DNA of 64,000 nt, from the NCBI GenBank assembly GCA_011171075.1, contig DUFD01000019.1, positions 1 to 64,000 on the forward strand, given 5' to 3'. Of the stretch, positions 1 through 8,999 are shown in pieces. Under the pieces are notes generated by a model. It saw nothing but the letters and a program-made list of their open reading frames with translations, had not been told where the DNA came from and did not search any database. A program made the position numbers and the translations under genes. Position 1 is the stretch's first letter. Each line of letters starts with the position of its first letter. This stretch comes from Dehalococcoidia bacterium (GTDB lineage Bacteria; Chloroflexota; Dehalococcoidia; Dehalococcoidales; Fen-1064).

Positions 1-1057
1 CAACCTCCCAGCTGTCAATCCGCGAGTGGTCGCCGGGTATGCGGCTGGCGAGATGGTAAAGGAGTATCGTCGCCTCGGCGCTGTCTCCGATACCAGTCTC
101 CGGTGACTGAATACGACTCATTATTACCCCGGTAAGATGTAGCGGAGTGCGCAATATCGACGGCACCAACCATCTGCCGGAAGGTTCCAGACTGAGTCGG
201 ACCATTATTTCAAGGAGCGCCTCTCTCAGCGAGTGCGAGGTGATGGGAGGCCGTATACTGAGCGCCTCGGCCTGAATATTGCTGTAATCATGGCTGATGC
301 CCCGGTACCATTGCTTGATGAGGGAATCGACCCGGCTGTCCTCTACGATTGTGAAGATATCAGTGGCCAGCCTGCGGTTGCTGAAGAGGTTTAAGAATCT
401 CACCAGGTCTGTTTCTGCATGGTCAGTCTCTTTCCGGTCGAGAGGGAGGCCGAAATCACGGCAGAGGGTAGAGATGCGGTCGTCAATCTGGAGCTCGTAG
501 CTGCCGAACTCAACGTGTCCTATCTGGTGGGTGGCCATTACCTTGTACCAGGTGAAGTTCTGGGGTTTGTCGGGGTATTTATCGACGAACTCAGGCAGGA
601 AAATTACGTCGCCGTGTGTGAGGGACTCTGCCGAAGGTGACTGGCCGGTCATGAAGTCTTCGGTAGACAGGATGGGTGTTTTCCTGCCGGCCAGGGCCAG
701 GCAGTAGGTTTCGAGTACGTCTCTGGTGACGGCTAGCCCCACACCGGGGGAAAGCTCCTCAATCAGTCGTGCGCTTTTCCCTGTGCCGATGCGGAAGTAC
801 TCTATGCCGCTCTGCTCGCTCTTCCGCAGAAGCTCAAGGCCTTCGCGGAACCATGATTCCAGCCCGGCGGGTTTGACCCTTTCCGTGACGAAGGGGCAGT
901 TTCTCAGGAACTCCACGGCCGCATCACAGGAGAGAGGGACCGTCTCTTCGGTTAGGTCCAGGACGAGTGCATGCATGGAAGGAGGTATCTGCGGCATCAT
1001 GGCCTGCAGCTCGTTGATAATCAGTGGTGGAAATCCCTCAAGTGACCGGTCTATCAA
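1..1057 (-). CDS. NorD/CbbO-like protein (partial, runs off window edge)
   Basis: Manual reverse-strand reading gives an uninterrupted frame from TTG 1057 to base 1 (LIDRSLEGFPPLIINELQAMMPQIPPSMHALVLDL...); absent from the ORF track because it is truncated. It lies directly downstream of a CbbQ/NorQ ATPase, the usual partner of NorD/CbbO proteins. Confidence 0.7.
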   Translation of the reverse strand, partial: MIDRSLEGFPPLIINELQAMMPQIPPSMHALVLDLTEETVPLSCDAAVEFLRNCPFVTERVKPAGLESWFREGLELLRKSEQSGIEYFRIGTGKSARLIEELSPGVGLAVTRDVLETYCLALAGRKTPILSTEDFMTGQSPSAESLTHGDVIFLPEFVDKYPDKPQNFTWYKVMATHQIGHVEFGSYELQIDDRISTLCRDFGLPLDRKETDHAETDLVRFLNLFSNRRLATDIFTIVEDSRVDSLIKQWYRGISHDYSNIQAEALSIRPPITSHSLREALLEIMVRLSLEPSGRWLVPSILRTPLHLTGVIMSRIQSPETGIGDSAEATILLYHLASRIPGDHSRIDSWEV

Positions 1058-1107
1058 GGTACTGTTCCTGTTGTACGTTATCCGTCTGTATTATCCGGTA
1101 GATTGAC

Positions 1108-2031
1108 CTACTCAAAAATGCTGGAGACAACCTCTTCGAGACTCTGCTGCATGGCAGTCTCGTCCGAGATAGCCCAGACCACCGCCACCTGGCAGGCACG
1201 CCTTGGCGCAATGCCCTCTTTGATAAGCTGTCCGGCGTAGATGAGCAATCGGGTACTCACCCCTTCTTGGAGGTGATATTCCTTGAGGTTCCTCACCTTC
1301 TCGCCGAGTCGGGCCAGGTCCCAGGCCACCGTCTCAGATACACCGCTTTCATGCTTGATGACTTCCGCCTCGCGTTCCAGGGGAAGGTAATCAAACTCAA
1401 TCGCCACGAACCGCTGGCGGGTGCTCTGCTTCAGGTCTTTCAGGGTGCTCTGGTAGCCGGGATTGTACGAGACCACCAGCAGGAAACCGTCGCTGGCTTC
1501 GATAACCTCGCCCTTTTTCTCGACCGGCAGAATCCGGCGGTGGTCAGTAAGGGGATGGACGAGTACGGTGGTGTCCTTCCTTGCCTCGACAATCTCATCG
1601 AGGTAGCAGATGGCCCCGGCCTTTACCGCCCTTGAGAGCGGGCCGTCAATCCACTTCGTGGAGTCGCCCTCCAGGAGGTACCTCCCGACAAGGTCGCTGG
1701 CGGTCAGGTCCTCATGACAGGCAACGGTTATCAGGGGAATCGCCTGCTGCTTGCTTGAGGCGCCGGTCTGCCGGGAACGGGGTTTGACCACGGTGAGCGG
1801 CCGGCCCAGGCGGTAGGCCATGTACTCCAGGAACCTGGTCTTACCGCATCCCGTCGGTCCCTTGAGGAGCACCGGTATTTTCTGGGAATAGGCAACCTCG
1901 AACAGCTTTACCTCATCCCTGATGGGCACATAAAATGGTTCCTCTTCAATTATGTACTCCTCGACCAGGTGTTCCCGGTACGAGGTCTGTTGCACCTGAG
2001 CTGACATCTTGGTTTTCTCCTCGAAGTACAC
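1108..2031 (-). CDS. MoxR-family AAA ATPase, CbbQ/NirQ/NorQ type
   Basis: Walker [14 protein letters not shown], Walker B ICYLDEI, CbbQ-like C-terminus; start probably at MSAQVQQ. Confidence 0.85.
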   Translation of the reverse strand: MYFEEKTKMSAQVQQTSYREHLVEEYIIEEEPFYVPIRDEVKLFEVAYSQKIPVLLKGPTGCGKTRFLEYMAYRLGRPLTVVKPRSRQTGASSKQQAIPLITVACHEDLTASDLVGRYLLEGDSTKWIDGPLSRAVKAGAICYLDEIVEARKDTTVLVHPLTDHRRILPVEKKGEVIEASDGFLLVVSYNPGYQSTLKDLKQSTRQRFVAIEFDYLPLEREAEVIKHESGVSETVAWDLARLGEKVRNLKEYHLQEGVSTRLLIYAGQLIKEGIAPRRACQVAVVWAISDETAMQQSLEEVVSSIFE

Positions 2032-2159
2032 CCGCTGTATTATTCGAATTCACACGGCTCCCAGGATTTGATTGTAGCATCCTGACGTACTGCTGCGCAA
2101 TCTAAGCCTGAGCCGTAGTCCACTCAGTCCTACCATCCCTTTATCAGGTGGTAAACGAT

Positions 2160-2450
2160 GCAAGGGGACACCCCTTTGAACCCCCTTCCAAAGGGGTTCC
2201 ACCCCTCTGGACACCCCAAAACGGTGTGAGGGTTCGATTTTAGGCAGGCGCTTTCGCACCTAGAAGTAAGCCAGAAACGAGGACACAATATTACCTGTTC
2301 ATCAGGGGAAATAACCACCTAAAAACCCAGGGTTGCCTTCAAATGATAAAAAGGGCGTTAAAGAGGGGCACAGCCCCTCTTACTATTTACCTTCCCCTTC
2401 CCTTCTGGGGAAGGGGATTAAGGGGATGGGGCCTCCAATACCAAACAGGC
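2160..2450. repeat. Cluster of short GC-rich hairpins (REP/MITE-like intergenic element)
   Basis: AAGGGG-ACA-CCCCTT (2162-2176), AAGAGGGGC-ACA-GCCCCTCTT (2361-2381), CCCCTTCCC-TTCTG-GGGAAGGGG (2394-2416) in a non-coding gap. Confidence 0.5.
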
Positions 2451-2539
2451 GTGAAGCCCTATTAGATATACTAATGTATAAACGGGCACAGAGCATATCC
2501 TGCGCCACCGTGCTAAAATAGGTATTAGAGGCATTAATA

Positions 2540-3241
2540 ATGAGTGAATCCGATTTGAATGACAGGATTGAGACCCTGGTGCAGTGGATTTCGCAAGCGC
2601 AACACCTGGTTGTCTTCACTGGCGCCGGCATCAGTACTGAGTCGGGTCTGCCGGATTTCAGGGGGCCCGATGGTCTCTGGACACGCAGGGACAAAGGACT
2701 GCCCCCGCCGCAGTTCGACTGGTCATCAGCCAAACCAAATCAATCACACATAGCGATAGCACAGCTCCAGGATATGGGAAAACTTGCCTTTCTCATCTCC
2801 CAGAATATCGATAACCTTCATCTGGAATCGGGGATAAACCCCGATTCGCTGGCCGAGCTGCACGGTAACCTGACAAAGCTGCGCTGCCGTAAGTGCGGCT
2901 ACAAGTGTGATAGCTTTCCGGATTTGAAGACGTGTCCCCTCTGTAAAGGTGAACTTCGTACCAGCGTGGTGAATTTCGGCGACCCCATGCCTGCCGATGA
3001 GGTAGAAAAAGCGGAATGGCACTCGCGCCGCAGCGACCTCTTTATCGTGGCTGGCTCTAGCCTGGTGGTCTACCCGGCAGCCGATATGCCTAGAATAGCC
3101 TTCCAGTCCGGCTCAAAGCTGGTAATTATCAATCGGGGGGAAACCCCTCTGGATGGCGTATGTCATCTCCGCTTCCAGGAGGCCGTCGGAGAGGTACTGG
3201 TCCCGGTAGTGGCCCGGCTGCAGGAAATAATGGACTCTTGA
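2540..3241 (+). CDS. NAD-dependent protein deacylase, Sir2 family
   Basis: GAGISTESGLPDFRG, QNIDNLH, LHGNL and Zn-ribbon CRKCGYKC...CPLC. Confidence 0.92.
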   Translation: MSESDLNDRIETLVQWISQAQHLVVFTGAGISTESGLPDFRGPDGLWTRRDKGLPPPQFDWSSAKPNQSHIAIAQLQDMGKLAFLISQNIDNLHLESGINPDSLAELHGNLTKLRCRKCGYKCDSFPDLKTCPLCKGELRTSVVNFGDPMPADEVEKAEWHSRRSDLFIVAGSSLVVYPAADMPRIAFQSGSKLVIINRGETPLDGVCHLRFQEAVGEVLVPVVARLQEIMDS

Positions 3242-3359
3242 AGGTTCTTAAATCCTTGTGTGAGCTTGACATGGCCAGGCCAGTCGCTTAGAGTGTCCTT
3301 TATATAGTTGTTGTAGTGCAGCCATTGTAGAAGAGATGGTAGAAAAGAGGAGTCCAGGA

Positions 3360-4613
3360 ATGCCGGATTCACATAGGGACTATGTTACGGTTACCAAGGA
3401 ACAGTTGGGTGGTGGCGTACACCTGACCAGTCTCCTGTTCCGTCCCGGTGGTAATGTATATGTCCTGACCTATATGAAGAACGGACAGAAGATGCATACC
3501 CTTGTCGACGCCGGTGATTACCGTTACCACGGCGAGATGCTGAGTGTTCTGGCGGAGAATGATATTTCGCCTGCTGATATAGAGAGGATAATCATCACGC
3601 ATCGCCATCCTGACCATACCGGGCTGGCGTATTTGCTGGCCAAGGAGTCGGGTGCGAAGATTACCGCCCATCACACCTTCAGGGGTTTTGTAGAGAGTGG
3701 TGGCAGTAGTATGGAACGGAGATGGCTGGGCGACTTCGACCCGTCCCGGTTAAGGGAGTGCGAAATCGAGTATCTTGCCGAGGCAGATACGGGTAACACG
3801 GTAAGACTCGCCGGAATTGATTTTCCGAGTCTGGCGGAGGCGGTTGATATTGGTGAGGGGGGACGACTCGACATTCTCGGCGGCCCGAGAACCCGAATGA
3901 CCCATAGTCCCGACCAGATAGTTGCGCTTTATTCGCCCCGGAGCGACCCGCATCCCCACGAACATACCAGCGGTGATTTCCGGCCTACGGATGACGTTAT
4001 CTTTTCCGGCGACCTCTGGTTGATGAGAGGACCGATGTTCAATCAGAGTGGTACTGATATTATGTGGCACCTGCGAGTCGGCTTACGCCAGATGAGGAAC
4101 ATGATGTCGGGTGGGGGCATGATGCGGAGAGACCCCCGTGAACAGGACGCAGAGGCGAAGGACGCGTTGAAGAAGGGTTTCTGCCTGATCCGGGTAAAAC
4201 CCGGGCACGGCGACGAGTTTCTGGGGAGCCGGATTATTCCCCGCAGCCTGCTGGCAGAAAACGACATGCTGGTCGAGTTTGGCTACCCGCTGAGTGCCGG
4301 GAAAGCGGTTCTGAAGTCGGTGGAGCTAGCCCCGAAAGTATCTGCCCGGCGCGAACAGGCGTATGTAAACTTTGCCGAAGAACTGGTTCTGTGGACGGAG
4401 CTTGGCTATACACCGGACGAGATTAGCGGGTTGCTCGTGCGTATATACCGCGAGCAGACCGGAGGGGGGCCGCTGGTTGAGAGGGACCGGCATGAGAGAA
4501 GGGAACAGCTTAGGACACAACTTGCCAGACTGAGTGGGGATGAAACGCAGCCTGCCGAGATTCGCCGGATAGCTGAGTCTACCCAGGTGTTACTGACGTC
4601 GGCTCTTTTTTAA
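3360..4613 (+). CDS. MBL-fold metallo-hydrolase
   Basis: THRHPDHTG motif, downstream FSGDLW; ORF opens at 3336 but ATG 3360 has a better-placed AGGA ribosome-binding site. Confidence 0.85.
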   Translation: MPDSHRDYVTVTKEQLGGGVHLTSLLFRPGGNVYVLTYMKNGQKMHTLVDAGDYRYHGEMLSVLAENDISPADIERIIITHRHPDHTGLAYLLAKESGAKITAHHTFRGFVESGGSSMERRWLGDFDPSRLRECEIEYLAEADTGNTVRLAGIDFPSLAEAVDIGEGGRLDILGGPRTRMTHSPDQIVALYSPRSDPHPHEHTSGDFRPTDDVIFSGDLWLMRGPMFNQSGTDIMWHLRVGLRQMRNMMSGGGMMRRDPREQDAEAKDALKKGFCLIRVKPGHGDEFLGSRIIPRSLLAENDMLVEFGYPLSAGKAVLKSVELAPKVSARREQAYVNFAEELVLWTELGYTPDEISGLLVRIYREQTGGGPLVERDRHERREQLRTQLARLSGDETQPAEIRRIAESTQVLLTSALF

Positions 4614-4687
4614 AGCTCCGTACTGGTTCGATTTGAGTGATTACCCTGACCTGATAATTAGAGGATTTATTATAAGGGTAATTTGAT

Positions 4688-6001
4688 ATGACTAAGATTG
4701 TATTCATCGGTGCCGGTAGCGTTGTCTTCGCCAAGAACCTCCTCTTTGACATCCTGTCATTCCCTGCACTCCGTGAAGTGACCATTTCGCTAATGGATGT
4801 CGATTCCCGAAAACTCGGCATGATAGAGAAATTAGCCCGTCGCATGGTTGCCCAGGAGAAAATGGGAGCTGAAATAGAGGCTACACTCAATCGCAGGGAC
4901 GCTCTCAGGGGGGCTGATTTCATTGTTACTATGTTTCAGATAGGCGGTCTGGCTGCATTCGAGCCGGACATCAATATCCCGCTGAAGTATGGTGTGAAAC
5001 AGGCAGTCGGAGATACCCTTGGTCCTGGTGGCGTCTTTCGTTTCTTGCGAACGGCCCCGGTTCTCAAGTCGATTGCAGAAGATATGGCTGAACTATGCCC
5101 TGACGCCCTATGGATAAACTACGTGAATCCAATGGCGATGAACTGCTGGTATATTAACCGGGTTTCTGCTATCAAGAACGTTGGCCTGTGTCACAGTGTA
5201 CAGGGTACTTCTGCTATGCTGGCAGAGAGGATTGGTGCGCCCATGGACGAAATATCTTTCGTCTGTGCCGGCATTAACCACATGGCCTGGTTTCTGGAGT
5301 ACAAGTGGAATGGTGAGGATGCTTATCCTCTGATTCGGGAGAAATGCAAGGACCCTGAGGTTTACACGCTCGATGTTGCCAGAATAGAAATCCTCAAGGC
5401 CTTTGGTTACTATGTTACTGAGTCCAGTCACCATATGTCGGAATATGTCCCGTACTTTCGGAAGTCGGAGGAATGGATCGAGCGAATTCACCGTGACGCT
5501 AACTGGAATGACCAGAAGGTTTATGACGGGATGGTGCTACAGCTGTACCGGGACCAGGAGGGGGAGTTCGAGAGAAGGGTGGAGAGATTGCTGAGTAAGG
5601 AGCATCTGGAACTCACGAGAAGTGACGAATACGGTGCCTTCATTATCCATTCAGTAGTGGCTGGTGACCCCACAGTAATTCACGGAAACGTAGAGAATAA
5701 GGGGCTAATCACAAATCTGCCGGAGGGTTGTTGTGTCGAGGTGCCCTGTCTCGTCGACCAGAATGGTATCAGACCTACACCTGTTGGTTCTCTTCCTGTC
5801 CAGCTTGCCGCACTTAATCTGACTAATATCAATGTTCAGGCACTGGCTGTGGAAGCGGCTATTACTGCAGATAGGGAGTACGTTTATCAGGCAATCATGA
5901 TGGACCCGCTAACATCGGCGGTACTGACACTACCTGAAATCCGCAGCATGGTTAGCGAGATGTTTGAGGCTGAGAACGAATGGTTGCCGCAGTTCAAATA
6001 G
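4688..6001 (+). CDS. Glycoside hydrolase family 4 (alpha-galactosidase/glucosidase-like)
   Basis: MTKIVFIGAGSVVFAKNL NAD-binding start, NYVNPMAMNCW, GLCHSVQGT, GINHMAWF motifs. Confidence 0.9.
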   Translation: MTKIVFIGAGSVVFAKNLLFDILSFPALREVTISLMDVDSRKLGMIEKLARRMVAQEKMGAEIEATLNRRDALRGADFIVTMFQIGGLAAFEPDINIPLKYGVKQAVGDTLGPGGVFRFLRTAPVLKSIAEDMAELCPDALWINYVNPMAMNCWYINRVSAIKNVGLCHSVQGTSAMLAERIGAPMDEISFVCAGINHMAWFLEYKWNGEDAYPLIREKCKDPEVYTLDVARIEILKAFGYYVTESSHHMSEYVPYFRKSEEWIERIHRDANWNDQKVYDGMVLQLYRDQEGEFERRVERLLSKEHLELTRSDEYGAFIIHSVVAGDPTVIHGNVENKGLITNLPEGCCVEVPCLVDQNGIRPTPVGSLPVQLAALNLTNINVQALAVEAAITADREYVYQAIMMDPLTSAVLTLPEIRSMVSEMFEAENEWLPQFK

Positions 6002-6044
6002 AGAAAGCTACCGGTCTGCAGCAAGCTTTTCTGTCTTCCGGTAG

Positions 6045-6839
6045 TCACTCCATGCCTTTTCTGTTGGCAATAAGGACGCTGGCCACGAAGCTGACAACGG
6101 TATAGACTGCCATAACCGCAATGCCCGGACCGAAATCGGGCCCGTAAGTCTCCAGAGTAACACGGCCTCCCGGCCCTACAAACAGACTTCGTTGCCCCAG
6201 GACGCTGATTATCAACTCCCCTGAGTATGTCACGATGAACCATGGTTCTATGTCCTGGCTCGAAAGGACGCCGGATACCACCGGCAGTACCAGCATTAGA
6301 AGAACAAAGCCGAGGATTGTCGATGCAATCGAACGTTTCAGGATGCTGCTGAAGAAGAACACCACGCTTACCACGCTGGTAACATATATCGAGGCTGTCA
6401 AGTAAGACTGTGCTAACTCTGGCGGGATTTCGCTCGCGCCATAGAGATGTATCGTCTGCAGTACCATGATAATGTAGTACAGCGTGACCACGAGGAAGGT
6501 AGTAATCAATGCCGCGATATATTTGCCCACGAATATCGACGTGCGACTCTGCGGTGTCGGGAACAATAGCAACCCCGTTTTGCTCTCGAACTCGCCGGAT
6601 ATGGCATCGCCAGCGAACATCGCCGCCGAAATTATCATCAGTATGGACAGGAATCTCAGGCTGGCAATCGAAAACCGGCCGGCCGTGTCGGGGGTGGTTG
6701 CGTAGAAAATCAGGGGCACCAGGATTGCCAGCGCCGCAATAATGAGCAACCTTCTCCTTCTCAGATGCTTCCGCAGTTCGAACGCGGTGGAAAGGTAGAT
6801 ATCGTAAAGCTCACCTTTCATGACACCCCAGGACGCCAT
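6045..6839 (-). CDS. ABC-2 type transporter permease
   Basis: About six hydrophobic segments; abuts the ATPase gene at 6840. Confidence 0.8.
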   Translation of the reverse strand: MASWGVMKGELYDIYLSTAFELRKHLRRRRLLIIAALAILVPLIFYATTPDTAGRFSIASLRFLSILMIISAAMFAGDAISGEFESKTGLLLFPTPQSRTSIFVGKYIAALITTFLVVTLYYIIMVLQTIHLYGASEIPPELAQSYLTASIYVTSVVSVVFFFSSILKRSIASTILGFVLLMLVLPVVSGVLSSQDIEPWFIVTYSGELIISVLGQRSLFVGPGGRVTLETYGPDFGPGIAVMAVYTVVSFVASVLIANRKGME

Positions 6840-7784
6840 TCAGTCTGCCCCCTTATTTTCGTTCATGATGGAGATATAGTAGTCTTCAAGATCCATACTT
6901 TCCAGGCTGTATGACACTATTTCGTAGTCCAGCGACACCAGCTGTCTCAGTATCCGGGAACTAGTTTCTAACTCTCCGTCGAATTGTATCCGTGCTATGT
7001 TATCCTCGAGCTCAACACCGTTTATCAGTTGAACTGATTTTAATGCTTCCAGCCTTTCGTCTGAAAGTGGCTCCAGGAACCTCACATTGATTACGCTGTA
7101 TTTCATATTGCTCTCGATATTCTTGATGGAATCGGAAGCAATTACCCTCCCCTTGTTCAGGAAAATTACCCTGTTACAGACCTCGGCGACCTCCCCTAAC
7201 AGGTGTGAGCTTAGAAAAATGGTCATACCCCCGCTGTGGAATCGTTTAATCAGTTCTCTGACCTCCACGATTCCCGCCGGGTCCAGACCAAGGACGGGCT
7301 CATCGAGAAGCACTATCTCCGGCTCATGGAAGATTGCTTTAGTTAACACCAGTCTTCTCAGCATTCCTGTGCTGAAAGCACCGATTTTCTTGTGCTCCCA
7401 TGCCGATAACTCAACCAGTTCCAGGGTCTCCTTGATTCTGCGGTCTATCTGGTCGTTGCCCATCCGGTAGACCTTGCCGAAGTAGGTCAGCATCTCGTGG
7501 GGCGTGAGATAGTCGTAAATACCGGGGACTTCGATTAACGCGCCGACTTTGTAGAAGGCTTCTCTCGGTGCTTTATTCACATCGACACCGTCGATGTAGG
7601 CATGTCCTGATGTAGACCTGATGAGTTTGCTGAGTATCTTTATGGTTGTGGTCTTTCCGGCACCGTTCGGGCCGACATATCCAACGACATCGCCTTTACC
7701 CACTTCTATAGAGACATTGTCAAGGGCGGTGAAGTTTTTACCGTATTTCTTCACCAGATTCTCTGTCTTAATCGCGTATTCCAT
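6840..7784 (-). CDS. ABC transporter ATP-binding protein
   Basis: Walker A GPNGAGKTT, signature FSTGMLRR, Walker B IVLLDEPVLGLDP. Confidence 0.93.
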   Translation of the reverse strand: MEYAIKTENLVKKYGKNFTALDNVSIEVGKGDVVGYVGPNGAGKTTTIKILSKLIRSTSGHAYIDGVDVNKAPREAFYKVGALIEVPGIYDYLTPHEMLTYFGKVYRMGNDQIDRRIKETLELVELSAWEHKKIGAFSTGMLRRLVLTKAIFHEPEIVLLDEPVLGLDPAGIVEVRELIKRFHSGGMTIFLSSHLLGEVAEVCNRVIFLNKGRVIASDSIKNIESNMKYSVINVRFLEPLSDERLEALKSVQLINGVELEDNIARIQFDGELETSSRILRQLVSLDYEIVSYSLESMDLEDYYISIMNENKGAD

Positions 7785-7922
7785 TACCCTACCCCGCTGT
7801 TTTCAGGCAGATACTATAGTTACACGACTGAGTGGCATAAATCAAGAGGGTAATCGGGGAGACAGTGGCTTGTCAAGGAGGGGCGTAGCAAGTATTATAG
7901 TTGACATACATGGAGGGATGTG

Positions 7923-8900
7923 ATGGATGTACTGGTCACCGGGGCAGCAGGATATGTCGGCAGCGTTGTTAGTGAGCAGTTGCTGGCTGGAGGCCATCGG
8001 GTTATTGCCCTTGACAATCTGGGCCAGGGTCACCGTGCTGCCTTGGGGCCTGAGGTAGATTTCATTCAGGTCGACTTGTGTGACGCCCCCAGGTTGGATG
8101 ACATTTTTTCTGGGCGTAATATCGATGCCGTGATGCATCTAGCGGCGCTGAGCATAGTCCCCCACTCAGTCAGTAACCCTGAGGAGTACTTTCAGACAAA
8201 CGTCATTGGCGGGCTCAATCTCTTAAATAGCATGCTCAAAAATAATGTAACCCGACTCGTCTTTTCGTCCAGCGCTTCCGTTTACGGCATACCGGAAAGC
8301 ATCCCGGTCACCGAGGATTCGCCACAGATTCCCATACATCCCTACGGTGAGTGTAAGGTCATGTTTGAACGAATCCTGAAATGGTACGGCGAAGCCTACG
8401 GACTGAACTCGATTTCGCTGCGGTACTTCAACGCCGCCGGTGCCACCTCGCTGCACGGCGAGCATCACCAGCCAGAGACACACCTGATTCCCAACGTACT
8501 CAAAGTACCACTGGGGAAGGTAGACCATGTAACCATATTTGCCAATGATTACGAGACTGAGGACGGCACCTGTGTGCGCGACTACGTTCACGTGATCGAT
8601 ATCGCTGATGCCCATCTGAAGGCCTTGAACGCCATCGCTGGTGCCGGGACAAAGGCATATAATCTGGGCAGCGGCACGGGTTACTCAAACCTTCAGGTGG
8701 TGAGGATGGTCGAGCAGGTGAGTGGCGTCAGTGTTCCGGTTGTTTTTGAATCGCGCAGGGCCGGCGACCCGCCGGTACTGGTGGCCAGTTCCGATTTGGC
8801 CGGAAAAGAGCTTGGCTGGGTTCCCCAATATGGGCTGGAAGAAATCGTACAAAGCGCCTGGCAGTGGCAAAGTAAGTTTCTGGATGGATACTCCGACTGA
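7923..8900 (+). CDS. galE: UDP-glucose 4-epimerase
   Basis: MDVLVTGAAGYVGSVVSEQLL, SSSASVYG, YGECK catalytic motif, RYFNAAGA; full-length GalE. Confidence 0.9.
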   Translation: MDVLVTGAAGYVGSVVSEQLLAGGHRVIALDNLGQGHRAALGPEVDFIQVDLCDAPRLDDIFSGRNIDAVMHLAALSIVPHSVSNPEEYFQTNVIGGLNLLNSMLKNNVTRLVFSSSASVYGIPESIPVTEDSPQIPIHPYGECKVMFERILKWYGEAYGLNSISLRYFNAAGATSLHGEHHQPETHLIPNVLKVPLGKVDHVTIFANDYETEDGTCVRDYVHVIDIADAHLKALNAIAGAGTKAYNLGSGTGYSNLQVVRMVEQVSGVSVPVVFESRRAGDPPVLVASSDLAGKELGWVPQYGLEEIVQSAWQWQSKFLDGYSD

Positions 8901-8999
8901 GAGCAGAAGACTATTATGTCTATTTTTTGATAACTGTGTGAAGAGTGAATTAGGTATATACCTTAGCCTTTATTAGGAGCAAGGAGACCGGGCAGGACT

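Noticed and set aside
2050-2521. ORFs at 2050-2259, 2130-2318 and 2333-2521
   Set aside because: Low-complexity translations of the hairpin element with no supporting features.
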